From assembly GCF_964036635.1 (NCBI RefSeq), contig NZ_OZ038524.1:601501-665500 (forward strand): a stretch of DNA of 64,000 nucleotides. The letters run 5' to 3'. Source of the DNA: Tenacibaculum dicentrarchi (GTDB lineage: Bacteria; Bacteroidota; Bacteroidia; Flavobacteriales; Flavobacteriaceae). Shown one piece after another: positions 45,706 to 55,168 of the stretch. The notes under the pieces are model-generated. The model saw only the letters and a program-made list of their open reading frames with translations. It was not told the origin of the DNA and searched no databases. The first letter of the stretch is position 1, and each line of letters begins with the position of its first letter. The position numbers and the translations under genes were made by a program.

Positions 45706-46629
45706 ATGAAGTTATTTTTAAGTATAATCTGCGTATTTGTATTTAGTATATGCACTATGACAACTACACAGGCACAGCAAGATCCTCAATATTCACAGTA
45801 TATGTATAATACGATGAATATAAACCCGGCATATGCAGGTTCTAATTATTACGGCGTTATTACGGTAATCGGTAGAACGCAGTGGGTTGGTTTTGAAGGT
45901 GCTCCAGAAACTCAAAATATAAGTTATCACACGCCTATAGGATCTTCAGGTTTAGGTTTGGGGGTTAATATAATGAATGATGAAATAGGTCCATCAAAAG
46001 AATTTTATCTAGACAGCAACCTGTCATATACTATTCAAACTGATGTAGATGCTAGTTTAGCATTTGGTTTACGTTTAGGAGGACGTTTCTTAAATATTGA
46101 TTGGAGTAAAGGAGAAGCAACTGATACAGAAGCTGCTTTTGGACAAAATGTAAGTAAATTTTTACCAACTATTGGTGCAGGAATTTATTATTACAAGCCA
46201 GATTGGTATGTAGGATTATCGGTGCCGAATATTTTAAGAACAGAACATTACGATCAAGAAATACCACTAGGAAAAACAGCGGTTGAAAGAATGCACTTTT
46301 TTTTAATAGCAGGATATGTGTATGATATTAATTATGATTTTAAATTTAAACCCGCCGCACTTTTAAAAGCCGTTTCAGGAGCGCCATTATCGTTAGATTT
46401 ATCGGCAAATTTATTATTTAAAGATAAATTTAGAGCAGGTTTAGGTTGGAGATGGGACGATGCGGTAAGTGTATTACTAGGGTTTCAAGCATCAAATACT
46501 TTATTAATTGGTTATTCATACGATTTAACAACTTCTAATTATAATGTAACAAATTCAGGAACTCACGAAATTATGTTACAATACGAACTATCGAGAGGTC
46601 AAAAATACAGATCACCGAGATTCTTTTAA
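45706..46629 (+). CDS. Second PorP/SprF family T9SS outer-membrane protein, stand-alone
   Basis: The 307-residue protein has a signal peptide (about 1-23, MTTTQAQ), then QQDPQYSQYMYNTMNINPAY, GRTQWVGFEGAPETQ and GLGWRWDDAVSVLLGFQ. It ends in SPRFF exactly like the product at 8240-9154. Despite the close similarity, no adhesin or OmpA gene adjoins it: a desulfurase precedes and a terminator follows. It may serve an adhesin encoded elsewhere, or the same one (inference). Confidence 0.92.
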   Translation: MKLFLSIICVFVFSICTMTTTQAQQDPQYSQYMYNTMNINPAYAGSNYYGVITVIGRTQWVGFEGAPETQNISYHTPIGSSGLGLGVNIMNDEIGPSKEFYLDSNLSYTIQTDVDASLAFGLRLGGRFLNIDWSKGEATDTEAAFGQNVSKFLPTIGAGIYYYKPDWYVGLSVPNILRTEHYDQEIPLGKTAVERMHFFLIAGYVYDINYDFKFKPAALLKAVSGAPLSLDLSANLLFKDKFRAGLGWRWDDAVSVLLGFQASNTLLIGYSYDLTTSNYNVTNSGTHEIMLQYELSRGQKYRSPRFF

Positions 46630-46686
46630 TTTTAAAGTGGCTTTTGATAGCTCTTTTACAATGTTTTTTACTAAAATTACAACAAT

Positions 46687-46716
46687 AAAAAAGCGCTCGA
46701 AAGAGCGCTTTTTTTA
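46687..46716. terminator. Bidirectional terminator
   Basis: AAAAAAGCGCTC-GAAA-GAGCGCTTTTTT at 46687-46714. It ends the second PorP/SprF gene and the convergent Zn-ribbon-family gene. Confidence 0.92.
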
Positions 46717-46737
46717 TATATTTAAAAATGAAATTAC

Positions 46738-47508
46738 TTATATAAATAAGCTATCAATTTTATCTTTTTCTTCTTGAGCTAAAGCAGCATCAACTAAAAT
46801 ACGCCCACTATGCTCATCAATTGTAATTTTCTTTCTGTTTGCAATTTCTAATTGAATTTGCGGAGGAATTGTAAAGAAAGAACCACCAGCAGCACCACGT
46901 TCAATGGCTACAACAGCCAATCCGTTTCTTACTTTAGTACGAATTCTGTTGTAAGCAGTTAATAAATGCTTGTCGATAGATAAGGCATATTCTTCAGATT
47001 TCTCTTTTAATAATTGCTCTTCTTTTTCAGTTTCTTTTAAAATACTATCAAGTTCATTTTTCTTGTGGGTCAAATGATTTTGTTGTTGCTTTACTTTTTC
47101 TTTAGTTTTTTCAACAACCCCATTTTTTTGAGTTATTTTAACCTTGTACTCTTTGATTCTTTTTTCAGATAATTCAATTTCTAATTCTTGAAATTCAATT
47201 TCTTTTGTTAAAGCTTCAAACTCACGATTGTTACGAACATTTTTTTGTTGCTCTTCGTATTTTGTAATTAAGGCTTTAGATTCTACAATTGCAGATTTTT
47301 TATTACTAATATCAGTATCTAAACTACTAGCTTCTTCCTTTAATTTAGAAAGTCTAGTATTTAATCCGGCAACTTCATCTTCTAAATCTTCAACTTCTAA
47401 AGGTAATTCACCACGAACATTTCTGATTTCGTCAATTCTAGAATCGATTAACTGTAAATCGTATAACGCTCTTAATTTTTCTTCTACCGTTACTTCTTTT
47501 TTTGCCAT
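46738..47508 (-). CDS. Coiled-coil C4 zinc-ribbon family protein with all four cysteines replaced
   Basis: The 256-residue protein is a long helical coiled coil (about 10-180) followed by the usual C-terminal ribbon region. In the family the ribbon reads CGGC...PPQ...C-x-x-C-GR-ILVD. Here it is GAAGGSFFTIPPQ and ITIDEHSGRILVD, so positions 207, 210, 231 and 234 are Ala, Ser, Asp and Ser and metal cannot be bound in the usual way. The rest is well conserved. Its gene follows Nif3 by 6 bases, the standard pairing of this family. Function is unknown; a role in nucleic-acid or Nif3-linked metabolism is suggested by context only. Confidence 0.85.
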   Translation of the reverse strand: MAKKEVTVEEKLRALYDLQLIDSRIDEIRNVRGELPLEVEDLEDEVAGLNTRLSKLKEEASSLDTDISNKKSAIVESKALITKYEEQQKNVRNNREFEALTKEIEFQELEIELSEKRIKEYKVKITQKNGVVEKTKEKVKQQQNHLTHKKNELDSILKETEKEEQLLKEKSEEYALSIDKHLLTAYNRIRTKVRNGLAVVAIERGAAGGSFFTIPPQIQLEIANRKKITIDEHSGRILVDAALAQEEKDKIDSLFI

Positions 47509-47514
47509 CTCTGT

Positions 47515-48609
47515 TTATATATAGTGTATTGGATTTGTACTTTCTTCGCTTAAAGTAATCGCAAAAGTACTAAATTTTTTGCTAAGATAATCAACCAAAA
47601 GGTTTTTTGTAAACTGTTCACTTTCATAATGCCCAACATCGGCAAGTACTATTTTTCCTTCTGCTTGAAAAAACTCATGATATTTAAAATCAGCACTTAT
47701 ATATGCATCGGCATTTTGTTGTATCGCATTTTTTATAGCAAAACTTCCCGAACCACCTAAAACGGCTACTTTTTTAATTGGTTTTTCTAATAATTCAGAA
47801 TGTCGAACACAATCGGTTTTAAATGTTTTTTTTACAAAAGATAAAAATTCATGTTCATTCATCGGAGTTTTAAACTCGCCAATCATTCCCATTCCTATAT
47901 TCTGATGACTATTATCTAAAGTAATTATTTCATAAGCAACCTCTTCATACGGATGATTATTAAATAATGTTTTAAGTATTTTTCCTTCTAAATTATTGAT
48001 AAAAGTTACCGAAATAGCTATTTCTTCTTCGGATATAAATTCACCTTTTTCACCTATTCTCGGATTTGAATTTTCATTTCCTTGATACGTTGTTATTCCT
48101 TCAGAATTAAAAGAGCAATTATTGTAATTTCCGATATTTCCTGCACCTGCTTCAAAAAGTTTTGTGCGTAGTTTTTCGGCATTTTCAATAGGAACATAGG
48201 TTGTTAGTTTTTTTATAATTCCTTTTTTAGGAATTAATGTCTGACAATTTTCTAAGCCTAAAACTTCACATATTTTAGCTGAAACACCATTGTTTACATT
48301 ATCTAAAGCAGTATGTGTTGCATAAATTGCAATGTTATTTTGAATCGCTTTCAAAACAACACGTTCTACATAATTTTTACCATTTAGTTTTTTTAATCCG
48401 CTAAAAATAATAGGGTGGAAGCTTACAATTAAATTACAATTTTTAGCAATTGCTTCATCAACAGTTTTTTCTAAAGTATCTAGTGTTACTAAAACACCTG
48501 TTACTTTTGTAGAATAATCGCCAATTAATAAGCCAACATTGTCAAAACTTTCGGCGTAAGCAAGTGGAGCTAATTCTTCAATATAATTTGTAACGTCTTT
48601 TATTTGCAT
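47515..48609 (-). CDS. Nif3-like dinuclear metal-centre protein
   Basis: The 364-residue protein is the long Nif3 form, with a CutA/PII-like insert in the middle (about 130-240). Metal-ligand motifs are NLIVSFHPIIFSG, YATHTALDNV and, at the C-terminus, LADVGHYESEQF. The family forms hexamers with a dinuclear site; some are annotated as GTP cyclohydrolase type 2, but the natural substrate is uncertain. It is upstream of and coupled with the ribbon-family gene. Its 5' region faces dispersed element copy 2. Confidence 0.92.
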   Translation of the reverse strand: MQIKDVTNYIEELAPLAYAESFDNVGLLIGDYSTKVTGVLVTLDTLEKTVDEAIAKNCNLIVSFHPIIFSGLKKLNGKNYVERVVLKAIQNNIAIYATHTALDNVNNGVSAKICEVLGLENCQTLIPKKGIIKKLTTYVPIENAEKLRTKLFEAGAGNIGNYNNCSFNSEGITTYQGNENSNPRIGEKGEFISEEEIAISVTFINNLEGKILKTLFNNHPYEEVAYEIITLDNSHQNIGMGMIGEFKTPMNEHEFLSFVKKTFKTDCVRHSELLEKPIKKVAVLGGSGSFAIKNAIQQNADAYISADFKYHEFFQAEGKIVLADVGHYESEQFTKNLLVDYLSKKFSTFAITLSEESTNPIHYI

Positions 48610-48699
48610 TTTTTTTAATTTAAAAAAGATGTTTCAAAGTTACTAAAACTTGCTTTTGATATGTTTTTTATTTTAAAAGATGCACAATTTTTAAATAGA

Positions 48700-48806
48700 G
48701 TACAAATGCCTAGCCCCGATTGAAGCAATTGTTTGAGCTCTTTTTTATTTTTCTTTTCGAAAAAATAAAAAAAGCGAGTGCGGAAAGCGGGAAATTGCTT
48801 CAAATT
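48700..48806 (-). repeat. Dispersed structured non-coding element, copy 2
   Basis: Read on the - strand it has the same ordered blocks as 32542-32643: TTTGAAGCAATTTCCCGC, CTTTCCGCACTCGCT, GAGCTCAAACA, GCTTCAATCGGGGCTAGGC. The outer arms TTGAAGCAATT and AATTGCTTCAA pair over 11 bases, longer than in copy 1. The inner hairpin is built from TTTTTTATTTTT and AAAAATAAAAAA, a different sequence from copy 1 but again self-complementary. It lies between the divergent Nif3 and lpxK genes, and the upstream extension of the lpxK frame runs through it. Confidence 0.85.
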
Positions 48807-48824
48807 ATTTTTACTTTTGATGTT

Positions 48825-49853
48825 ATGAAATTACTTCGATTTTTATTGTTTCCGTTTGCTGTTTTATACGATGTTATTACAACAATTCGTAATTGGTTTT
48901 TTGATATTAATATTTTAAAATCTACTTCTTTTAAAGTTCCTGTTATTTCGGTAGGAAATTTAAGCGTTGGCGGAACAGGGAAATCGCCACAAATTGAATT
49001 TTTAATCCGATTATTAAAAGATGATTATAAAATTGCCGTTTTAAGTCGTGGTTATAAACGAAAAACGGAAGGTTTTCAGTTGTTAAATGACACACATTCT
49101 GCTGATGATGTTGGCGATGAACCGTTACAGTTTTACACGAAATTTAAAAATGATGCGACTATTGCCGTTGATGCCGATAGAACAAATGGGATTCAAAATT
49201 TATTAAAAAATGATGCAGATTTACAAGTTGTTTTGTTAGATGATGCGTATCAGCACAGAAAAGTAACGCCAAGTACAAGTATTTTATTGACAAAATATGA
49301 TGATTTATATGTCGATGATTTTATATTGCCAACAGGTAATTTAAGAGAAGCTAGAAGAGGAGCAAAGCGTGCAAAAATTATTATTGTAACAAAATGTCCT
49401 GAAAATTTATCTGAAGAAAAACAACAACAAATTATTAAAAAGATAAAACCAAAAGCACATCAGCAAGTCTTTTTTACAACGATTTCTTATGATGAAAACT
49501 TAAAAGGACTCGATACAACATTGACAATATCCGATTTAAAAAATAAAGAAGTTTTATTGGTTACAGGAATTGCAAATCCGACATCATTACTAACATTTTT
49601 ATCCGAAGAAAAAATAAATTATAAGCATTTAAAATATCCTGACCATTATAATTTTACAAGCAATGATATTGAAAAAATAAAAACAGATTTCAATAAATTA
49701 TCAGCAAACAATAAAATAATTGTAACCACCGAAAAAGATTATATGCGTTTGCAAGATCAGCTTAAAAAGGTGTGTTATATTTCGATAAAAAGTACGTTTA
49801 TAAAAGATGAAAAATTATTTACTGATTTTATAATCAACGAAATAAATCGTTAA
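48825..49853 (+). CDS. lpxK: Tetraacyldisaccharide 4'-kinase
   Basis: I start at MKLLRFLLFPFAVLYD (48825), giving 342 residues. The open frame begins at 48720, but those 35 codons are read from the dispersed element. The P-loop SVGNLSVGGTGKSP is followed by VLSRGYKRKTEGF, DEPLQFY, LDDAYQH and GNLREARRGAKRA. It phosphorylates the 4'-position of the lipid A precursor at the inner membrane, through an N-terminal membrane-associated helix. Confidence 0.94.
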   Translation: MKLLRFLLFPFAVLYDVITTIRNWFFDINILKSTSFKVPVISVGNLSVGGTGKSPQIEFLIRLLKDDYKIAVLSRGYKRKTEGFQLLNDTHSADDVGDEPLQFYTKFKNDATIAVDADRTNGIQNLLKNDADLQVVLLDDAYQHRKVTPSTSILLTKYDDLYVDDFILPTGNLREARRGAKRAKIIIVTKCPENLSEEKQQQIIKKIKPKAHQQVFFTTISYDENLKGLDTTLTISDLKNKEVLLVTGIANPTSLLTFLSEEKINYKHLKYPDHYNFTSNDIEKIKTDFNKLSANNKIIVTTEKDYMRLQDQLKKVCYISIKSTFIKDEKLFTDFIINEINR

Positions 49854-49871
49854 TTTTTTAGTTTTTGGTAT

Positions 49872-49888
49872 TATTTTTGATATTTTTG
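49872..49888 (+). promoter_or_regulatory. Two overlapping-range -7 elements TATTTTTG
   Basis: TATTTTTG occurs at 49872-49879 and again at 49881-49888, 20-30 bases before the ATG at 49910. They lie inside the longer reading frame and support the later start. No normally spaced TTG was found. Confidence 0.4.
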
Positions 49889-49909
49889 AGTTATAAAATG
49901 AGAATCACA

Positions 49910-50383
49910 ATGAAAAAAATATTTTTAACTTTAGTATTAATTTTAGGAACTCAAATATCTTTTGCGCAAGAACATACTGTAGCTCACCAAGCTGAATCGC
50001 AAAAAATACAATGGGAAAGTTCTTTTAATACGGCTATTGAAAAATCGAAAACAGAGAATAAGCCTGTTTTGGTGTTTTTTACAGGCTCAGATTGGTGTCA
50101 TCCATGTAAAAGAGTTGATAAAGAGCTGTTTGAAACAATGAAATTTAAAAACTTTTCTGAAGGGAATTTAATTTTTTATAAAGCAGATTTTCCTAGAAAT
50201 AGAGACTTGGTTTCGGTAGCAGCTAAAAAAGAAAATAAAGAATTAAAATATAGGTACGGAATTAATGCGTTTCCTACAGTGGTTGTGGTTAATTCAAAAG
50301 GAAATGTTTTAGGAAAGAAAAAAGGGGCATATATGGCGGAGTATTATTACCCGTTTTTAACGAAAATTATAAAGAATAATTAA
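49910..50383 (+). CDS. Exported thioredoxin-fold protein
   Basis: I start at MKKIFLTLVLILGTQ (49910), giving 157 residues with a clean signal peptide ending FAQ at 20. The frame extends to 49865 without homology-like sequence. The redox motif WCHPC (Cys63, Cys66) sits in VFFTGSDWCHPCKRVD and the cis-proline in FPTVVVVNSKGNVLG. It is a periplasmic thiol-disulfide oxidoreductase; the partner is unknown. It is 56 bases from lpxK and ends in a terminator. Confidence 0.88.
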   Translation: MKKIFLTLVLILGTQISFAQEHTVAHQAESQKIQWESSFNTAIEKSKTENKPVLVFFTGSDWCHPCKRVDKELFETMKFKNFSEGNLIFYKADFPRNRDLVSVAAKKENKELKYRYGINAFPTVVVVNSKGNVLGKKKGAYMAEYYYPFLTKIIKNN

Positions 50384-50401
50384 AAATTTTGATAAAAAAT
50401 A

Positions 50402-50435
50402 GAAAAGCGAAACACTTAAAGTTTCGCTTTTTTTT
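50402..50435 (+). terminator. Terminator of the thioredoxin gene
   Basis: AAAAGCGAAAC (50403-50413) pairs with GTTTCGCTTTT (50421-50431), then Ts. Confidence 0.9.
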
Positions 50436-50447
50436 ATGTTGAAATTT

Positions 50448-51116
50448 CTATGTTGGATCAACAATAATTCCGTCTTTCATGGTCAGGGTTCTGTCTGCCA
50501 TTTGAGCTAGTTCTTTGTTGTGGGTTACCAATACAAAGGTTTGCCCAAATTTGTCTCGTAATTCAAAAAATAATTTATGTAAATTTTCTGCTGAGGTAGA
50601 ATCTAAATTTCCTGATGGTTCATCGGCAAAAATAACAGCGGGTTCGTTAATTAAGGCTCTCGCTACGGCTACTCGTTGTTGCTCTCCTCCTGAAAGTTCG
50701 TTTGGCTTATGGTTTTCTCTGTGCGATAATCCTAAGAATGATAATAATTCTTTTGCCCTTTTTTGAGTTGCTGATTTCGCTTTTCCGCTAATAAAAGCAG
50801 GAATACAGACGTTTTCGAGTGCTGTAAATTCAGGTAGTAATTGATGAAATTGAAAAATAAATCCGATGTGTTTATTCCTGAAAGAAGAAATAGCTTTGTC
50901 GCTTAATCCTTTGATTGAAATAGTATTTAATAATAACTCGTAGTTTTGTGTTTTTTGGGGGCTATCTAAAGTTCCTAAAATTTGAAGAAGTGTTGTTTTT
51001 CCGGCTCCAGAAGGCCCAACAATAGCAACAATTTCTCCTTTTTTAATATGAAGATTTACGCCTTTTAAAATTTCAACATCACCATAGTATTTATGGATAT
51101 TTTTAGCTATAATCAT
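50448..51116 (-). CDS. lolD: ABC transporter ATPase, LolD type
   Basis: I start at [12 protein letters not shown] (51116), giving 222 residues; an in-frame ATG at 51140 is possible. Walker [10 protein letters not shown], signature [15 protein letters not shown] and Walker [13 protein letters not shown] are present. [20 protein letters not shown] is the LolD-type Q-loop region. LolCDE releases lipoproteins from the inner membrane for transport to the outer membrane. The permease genes are not adjacent, which is common in Bacteroidota. MacB-type export remains an alternative. Confidence 0.85.
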   Translation of the reverse strand: MIIAKNIHKYYGDVEILKGVNLHIKKGEIVAIVGPSGAGKTTLLQILGTLDSPQKTQNYELLLNTISIKGLSDKAISSFRNKHIGFIFQFHQLLPEFTALENVCIPAFISGKAKSATQKRAKELLSFLGLSHRENHKPNELSGGEQQRVAVARALINEPAVIFADEPSGNLDSTSAENLHKLFFELRDKFGQTFVLVTHNKELAQMADRTLTMKDGIIVDPT

Positions 51117-51216
51117 AGATAATCCTCGTTTTATTTTCAAGGTAACGAATGTATAAAAAAGAAATTAGATAGCCTTTTAAAGCAAGTCTGATTTCAAAAG
51201 ATAAATTAAAACCGTG

Positions 51217-53682
51217 TTAAATTAATTTTTTGATATTGTTGTAATCAATAAAATAAACAAGACGGACAGAAAAAGTATGTTGATTGTCTTCTTTTAAAAG
51301 TGATTCTAAATTTTCTGAGAAATTTTGAGTAGCAACATCTGTATCATTAGAAATGGTATTTCTATAAAAAGCAGTTAATTGACTACCTGGGGCAAACTGC
51401 CACAAATAATTAAGGTCAATATTCCAACTATTAAAATTTTTATGATGATTGTCGGTATAATTACTTTCAATTAATTCGCCATTATTTTTATTTAAAGTAT
51501 AAAATTGCTCCTTATAAGGAACTTTACTCCAATTGTGTCTGAAAGCTAAAGAAAGTGTTGATTTTGTATTAAAACTATATTTACCTGTTAACGAATTATT
51601 GAAGCGAGTCCAGTTTCTTTGACCGAAGATAATTTCATCTAAAAAAGGAGAAAGTATTGGGTTTTTATCGATATCTTCTTGATTTATATCATTTACAAAA
51701 CCCTGTCCATTGTTTGTCTGCCCGTATTTAAAGCCATAAACTAACGAAAATTGATTGTTAAAACGATATCTTGGAGAAATTTTAAAGCCATAATTTTCTT
51801 TTGGATTGTTTTTGAAAAAAGAATATCTCCAGTTATAATCAATAGCAAATTTATTTCTGTAATCGGTAGATCCCCAGTGGCTAATGCGTGTTCTTTGTGG
51901 TCTTTTAAAGTAAATTCCGCTTGTTGTTCCTTGTCTTGGTTCGTTAAAATCTTTACGTTTACTGCTATAAATTATGTTTGCCCCAAAAGAAAAACGTTTT
52001 TTAGTTTCTGCCTGAAAAGCGGTGTTTATATTGCTACCTGTATAAGTGCCAGGATTGTGTAAAAAGTTAATATTGTAAGCAGTATTTATTTTGTAATTAT
52101 TAAAAATACCTGTAGGTTTTAATAAATGATATGCCGTAAATCCATAAATAGCTTGTTGGTTATTACGAAATAAAATTCCCATATCATTTGGGTTAAAATC
52201 TTTGTTTTTTAAGTTATAACCAATTTCACCCCGCCATTTTCCAGACTTTTTACCAATGCTAGTGTCAAATGTATAACCAGTATTCGGGTTGTTTTTATCA
52301 TCGGAAATATTACTCATTTTAACAGAACCATCTATATTGTAATTACTGTTTTTATCTTCTAAATGCCAAAGTAAACCTGTAACATTAGCATCTTTAAAAT
52401 GTCCATTTCTAGTAACGTTTGTATTAATTAAAGTTACCGCTGAATTTTGATTAAATTGCTGATCTAAAACTAAAATATTGTAGTTTGACAGAGGATTAAT
52501 AACTTGTTCTCTATTTTCTTTGGTGGTGTTATTTTGAATTGTGGCGATTGTTTTGGCAGTAACGGCATTAAAAAAACCAATACCTAAGCCTTTTTTTGTT
52601 CTACCAGAAACTTTTATAGCGTTTAACATTTGTACTTTTTTAGGCGATTCAATAAGGGTTTCTGTTTGCTCATTTACAGAAGCATTTTTTATTGGTTTAC
52701 CTCCAATTCTACGAGAATAAAATAAATTTCCTTTGGTAAAAAGAGCCGTTCCTTCGGTAAAAAATTGTCGTTGCTCTGAAAATTGCTGTTCAAAAGGACC
52801 TAAGTTTAGGGTAACATTATCAAAAGCGGTTTGTCCAAAATCAGGAATTAAAGTGGCGTCTAAAGTAAAATTTTCGGTAAGCCCATATTTTACATCCATA
52901 CCAACGCTCCAATCAAAATTTGTTTTTCCTTTAAAAGAAGTTGTTGTTGCCGATGTGTATGGGTAAAAATTTAAACGAGTAGGTGGTGTAATATTTTTTA
53001 AGTTTTCTAGTAAACCGTCGTATTGTGTCCAGTTTCCTTGTGTATTATCAATAGGATTCCATGTAAAACGTGCATTTAAATTTTTAACTTCTCGATGAAA
53101 ATTAATTCCCCATGACTGTACATCGCTGTTTGTAAAACGTAAAGCTCTGTAGGGTATTTTCATTTCTACCGTCCAGCTATTTTTGTTTATTTTAATGGCA
53201 CTTTGCCAAACAGCATTCCAATTAAAATCTTCATTACCGTTAGCTACTTTTGAATCTGCCTGAACTCCTGCGGCACTAACAATAAACATGGTTGGGTTTT
53301 GCCCGTCATCATTTGGGTTTATCATCAGCATAAAAAAATCAGCATTTCCTATGTTGTCTCTGTTGTTAAATTCGGCAGGTATTTTAGCAGGATTTGGCGC
53401 ATACATAAAAGCGCTTACATAAATAGCATCATTATCGTACACTAACTTTACTTGAGTTTTATGAGTGCTAGGTTCGTTTTGTCCGTTAGTGGGACGCATC
53501 ATTACAAAATTATTAGCAATAGGGGCTTTTTCCCATATTGATTCATTTATAACCCCATCAATAACCGGGGGTGTTTGTATGCGTGTAGCGGATAATTTTT
53601 TTCTTTTTTTATGAATTTCTTGTGCAATACTATTTTTACAGATAAATAGCATTAAAATCAATAATGAGGTTGTTTTATACAT
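51217..53682 (-). CDS. DUF5916 outer-membrane protein with N-terminal CBM9-like domain
   Basis: The 821-residue protein has a signal peptide (about 1-20), a CBM9-like domain (TPPVIDGVINESIWEKA, VKLVYDNDAIYVSAF, WTVEMKIPYRALRF) and a DUF5916 barrel with FSEQRQFFTEGTALF and many amphipathic strands to the C-terminus. The family is abundant in Bacteroidota and has no assigned substrate; the CBM9-like domain suggests binding of a glycan or small ligand. It is a single - strand gene. Confidence 0.88.
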   Translation of the reverse strand: MYKTTSLLILMLFICKNSIAQEIHKKRKKLSATRIQTPPVIDGVINESIWEKAPIANNFVMMRPTNGQNEPSTHKTQVKLVYDNDAIYVSAFMYAPNPAKIPAEFNNRDNIGNADFFMLMINPNDDGQNPTMFIVSAAGVQADSKVANGNEDFNWNAVWQSAIKINKNSWTVEMKIPYRALRFTNSDVQSWGINFHREVKNLNARFTWNPIDNTQGNWTQYDGLLENLKNITPPTRLNFYPYTSATTTSFKGKTNFDWSVGMDVKYGLTENFTLDATLIPDFGQTAFDNVTLNLGPFEQQFSEQRQFFTEGTALFTKGNLFYSRRIGGKPIKNASVNEQTETLIESPKKVQMLNAIKVSGRTKKGLGIGFFNAVTAKTIATIQNNTTKENREQVINPLSNYNILVLDQQFNQNSAVTLINTNVTRNGHFKDANVTGLLWHLEDKNSNYNIDGSVKMSNISDDKNNPNTGYTFDTSIGKKSGKWRGEIGYNLKNKDFNPNDMGILFRNNQQAIYGFTAYHLLKPTGIFNNYKINTAYNINFLHNPGTYTGSNINTAFQAETKKRFSFGANIIYSSKRKDFNEPRQGTTSGIYFKRPQRTRISHWGSTDYRNKFAIDYNWRYSFFKNNPKENYGFKISPRYRFNNQFSLVYGFKYGQTNNGQGFVNDINQEDIDKNPILSPFLDEIIFGQRNWTRFNNSLTGKYSFNTKSTLSLAFRHNWSKVPYKEQFYTLNKNNGELIESNYTDNHHKNFNSWNIDLNYLWQFAPGSQLTAFYRNTISNDTDVATQNFSENLESLLKEDNQHTFSVRLVYFIDYNNIKKLI

Positions 53683-53876
53683 AGTTAGTCAAGGGCTTAA
53701 GGAGGTTTGTAAAAATATTTAGGATTTAAGCTTTAAAATCACAATTTAATGTTAATTACATTAAATAGGTGTTAAAAAATGCGTGTTACAATGAAACGAA
53801 AAGAAAACCCAAAATAAAAGTTATAAGAAAATAGTAATAATTATACTAAATAGTAATGTATTGTAAATTGAATTTG

Positions 53877-53884
53877 TATTTTTG
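53877..53884 (+). promoter_or_regulatory. -7 promoter element TATTTTTG for sucC
   Basis: It matches TAnnTTTG 24 bases before the sucC ATG at 53909. A TTG exists 13 bases upstream, too close for the usual -33 element. Confidence 0.45.
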
Positions 53885-53908
53885 TTGGACTTTAAAAATT
53901 CATATCTA

Positions 53909-55105
53909 ATGAACTTACACGAATATCAAGGTAAAGAAATATTAAACAGTTTTGGGGTTCGTATTCAACGAGGAATTGTTGCAAATACACCAGAAGAAGC
54001 TGTTGCGGCAGCAAAGCAATTAACGGAAGAAACCGGTACAGGTTGGCACGTAATTAAGGCACAAGTACACGCAGGTGGTCGTGGAAAAGGTGGTGGAGTT
54101 AAGTTGGCTAAAAACTTAGAGGACGTAAAAAATATTTCTAATGATATTTTAGGAATGATGTTAATTACACCTCAAACTTCAGCGGAAGGTAAATTAGTAA
54201 ACCAAGTGTTAATATGTGAAGACGTATATTATCCTGGAGCTAGTGAGCCAGACGAATATTACATGTCAGTTTTATTAAACCGTGCTACTGGTAAAAACAT
54301 GATTATGTATTCTACCGAAGGTGGAATGGATATTGAAACTGTTGCCGAAGAAACTCCTCATTTAATTTTTACAGAAGAAATTGATCCTGCTTTAGGATTA
54401 ATGCCTTTTCAAGCGCGTAAAATTGCTTTTAACTTAGGTTTAAGTGGTGCTGCTTTAAAAGAAATGGTAAAGTTTGCTAGTGCTTTATATACAGCATATA
54501 TCAAATCTGATTCAGCAATGTTTGAAATTAACCCTGTGTTAAAAACATCTGATGATAAAATTATGGCGGTTGATGCTAAAGTTACTTTAGATGAAAACGC
54601 TTTATATCGTCATAAAGATTATGCTGCAATGCGTGATTTACGTGAAGAAAACCCTATTGAAGTAGAAGCTAAAGCTGCAGGTTTAAACTATGTAGATTTA
54701 GATGGTAATGTTGGGTGTATGGTAAACGGAGCAGGACTTGCAATGGGAACTATGGATTTAATTAAGCAAGCAGGTGGTGAGCCAGCTAACTTTTTAGATG
54801 TTGGAGGTACTGCCGATGCTGAACGTGTTGAAATTGCTTTTGGAATTATTTTAAAAGATACCAACGTAAAAGCTATTTTAGTAAATATCTTTGGAGGAAT
54901 CGTTCGTTGTGACCGTGTTGCTCAAGGAGTTGTAGATGCTTACAAAAATATGGGAGACAAAATTAATGTACCTATTATTTGTCGTTTACAAGGAACAAAT
55001 GCAAAAGAAGCGAAAGAATTAATTGATAACAGTGGAATGGAAATTATTTCAGCTACTGAATTTCAAGAAGCTGCTGATAAAGTTGCAGAAGTTTTAGAAG
55101 CTTAG
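53909..55105 (+). CDS. sucC: Succinyl-CoA ligase (ADP-forming) beta subunit
   Basis: I start at MNLHEYQGKEIL (53909), giving 398 residues; an upstream TTG in frame at 53882 lies in the promoter. ATP-grasp motifs are HVIKAQVHAGGRGKGGGVKL, FEINPVLKTSDDKIMAVDAK and NIFGGIVRCDRVAQGVVDA. It makes ATP (or GTP) from succinyl-CoA in the TCA cycle with SucD, which is not adjacent here. A strong terminator follows, so it is monocistronic. Confidence 0.96.
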   Translation: MNLHEYQGKEILNSFGVRIQRGIVANTPEEAVAAAKQLTEETGTGWHVIKAQVHAGGRGKGGGVKLAKNLEDVKNISNDILGMMLITPQTSAEGKLVNQVLICEDVYYPGASEPDEYYMSVLLNRATGKNMIMYSTEGGMDIETVAEETPHLIFTEEIDPALGLMPFQARKIAFNLGLSGAALKEMVKFASALYTAYIKSDSAMFEINPVLKTSDDKIMAVDAKVTLDENALYRHKDYAAMRDLREENPIEVEAKAAGLNYVDLDGNVGCMVNGAGLAMGTMDLIKQAGGEPANFLDVGGTADAERVEIAFGIILKDTNVKAILVNIFGGIVRCDRVAQGVVDAYKNMGDKINVPIICRLQGTNAKEAKELIDNSGMEIISATEFQEAADKVAEVLEA

Positions 55106-55130
55106 AAATTAATTTTTTGTTTATATATTG

Positions 55131-55168
55131 AAATCGCCTCATAATTTATTTATGAGGCGATTTTTTTG
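55131..55168 (+). terminator. Terminator of sucC
   Basis: AAATCGCCTCATAA (55131-55144) pairs perfectly with TTATGAGGCGATTT (55150-55163), followed by Ts. Confidence 0.92.
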
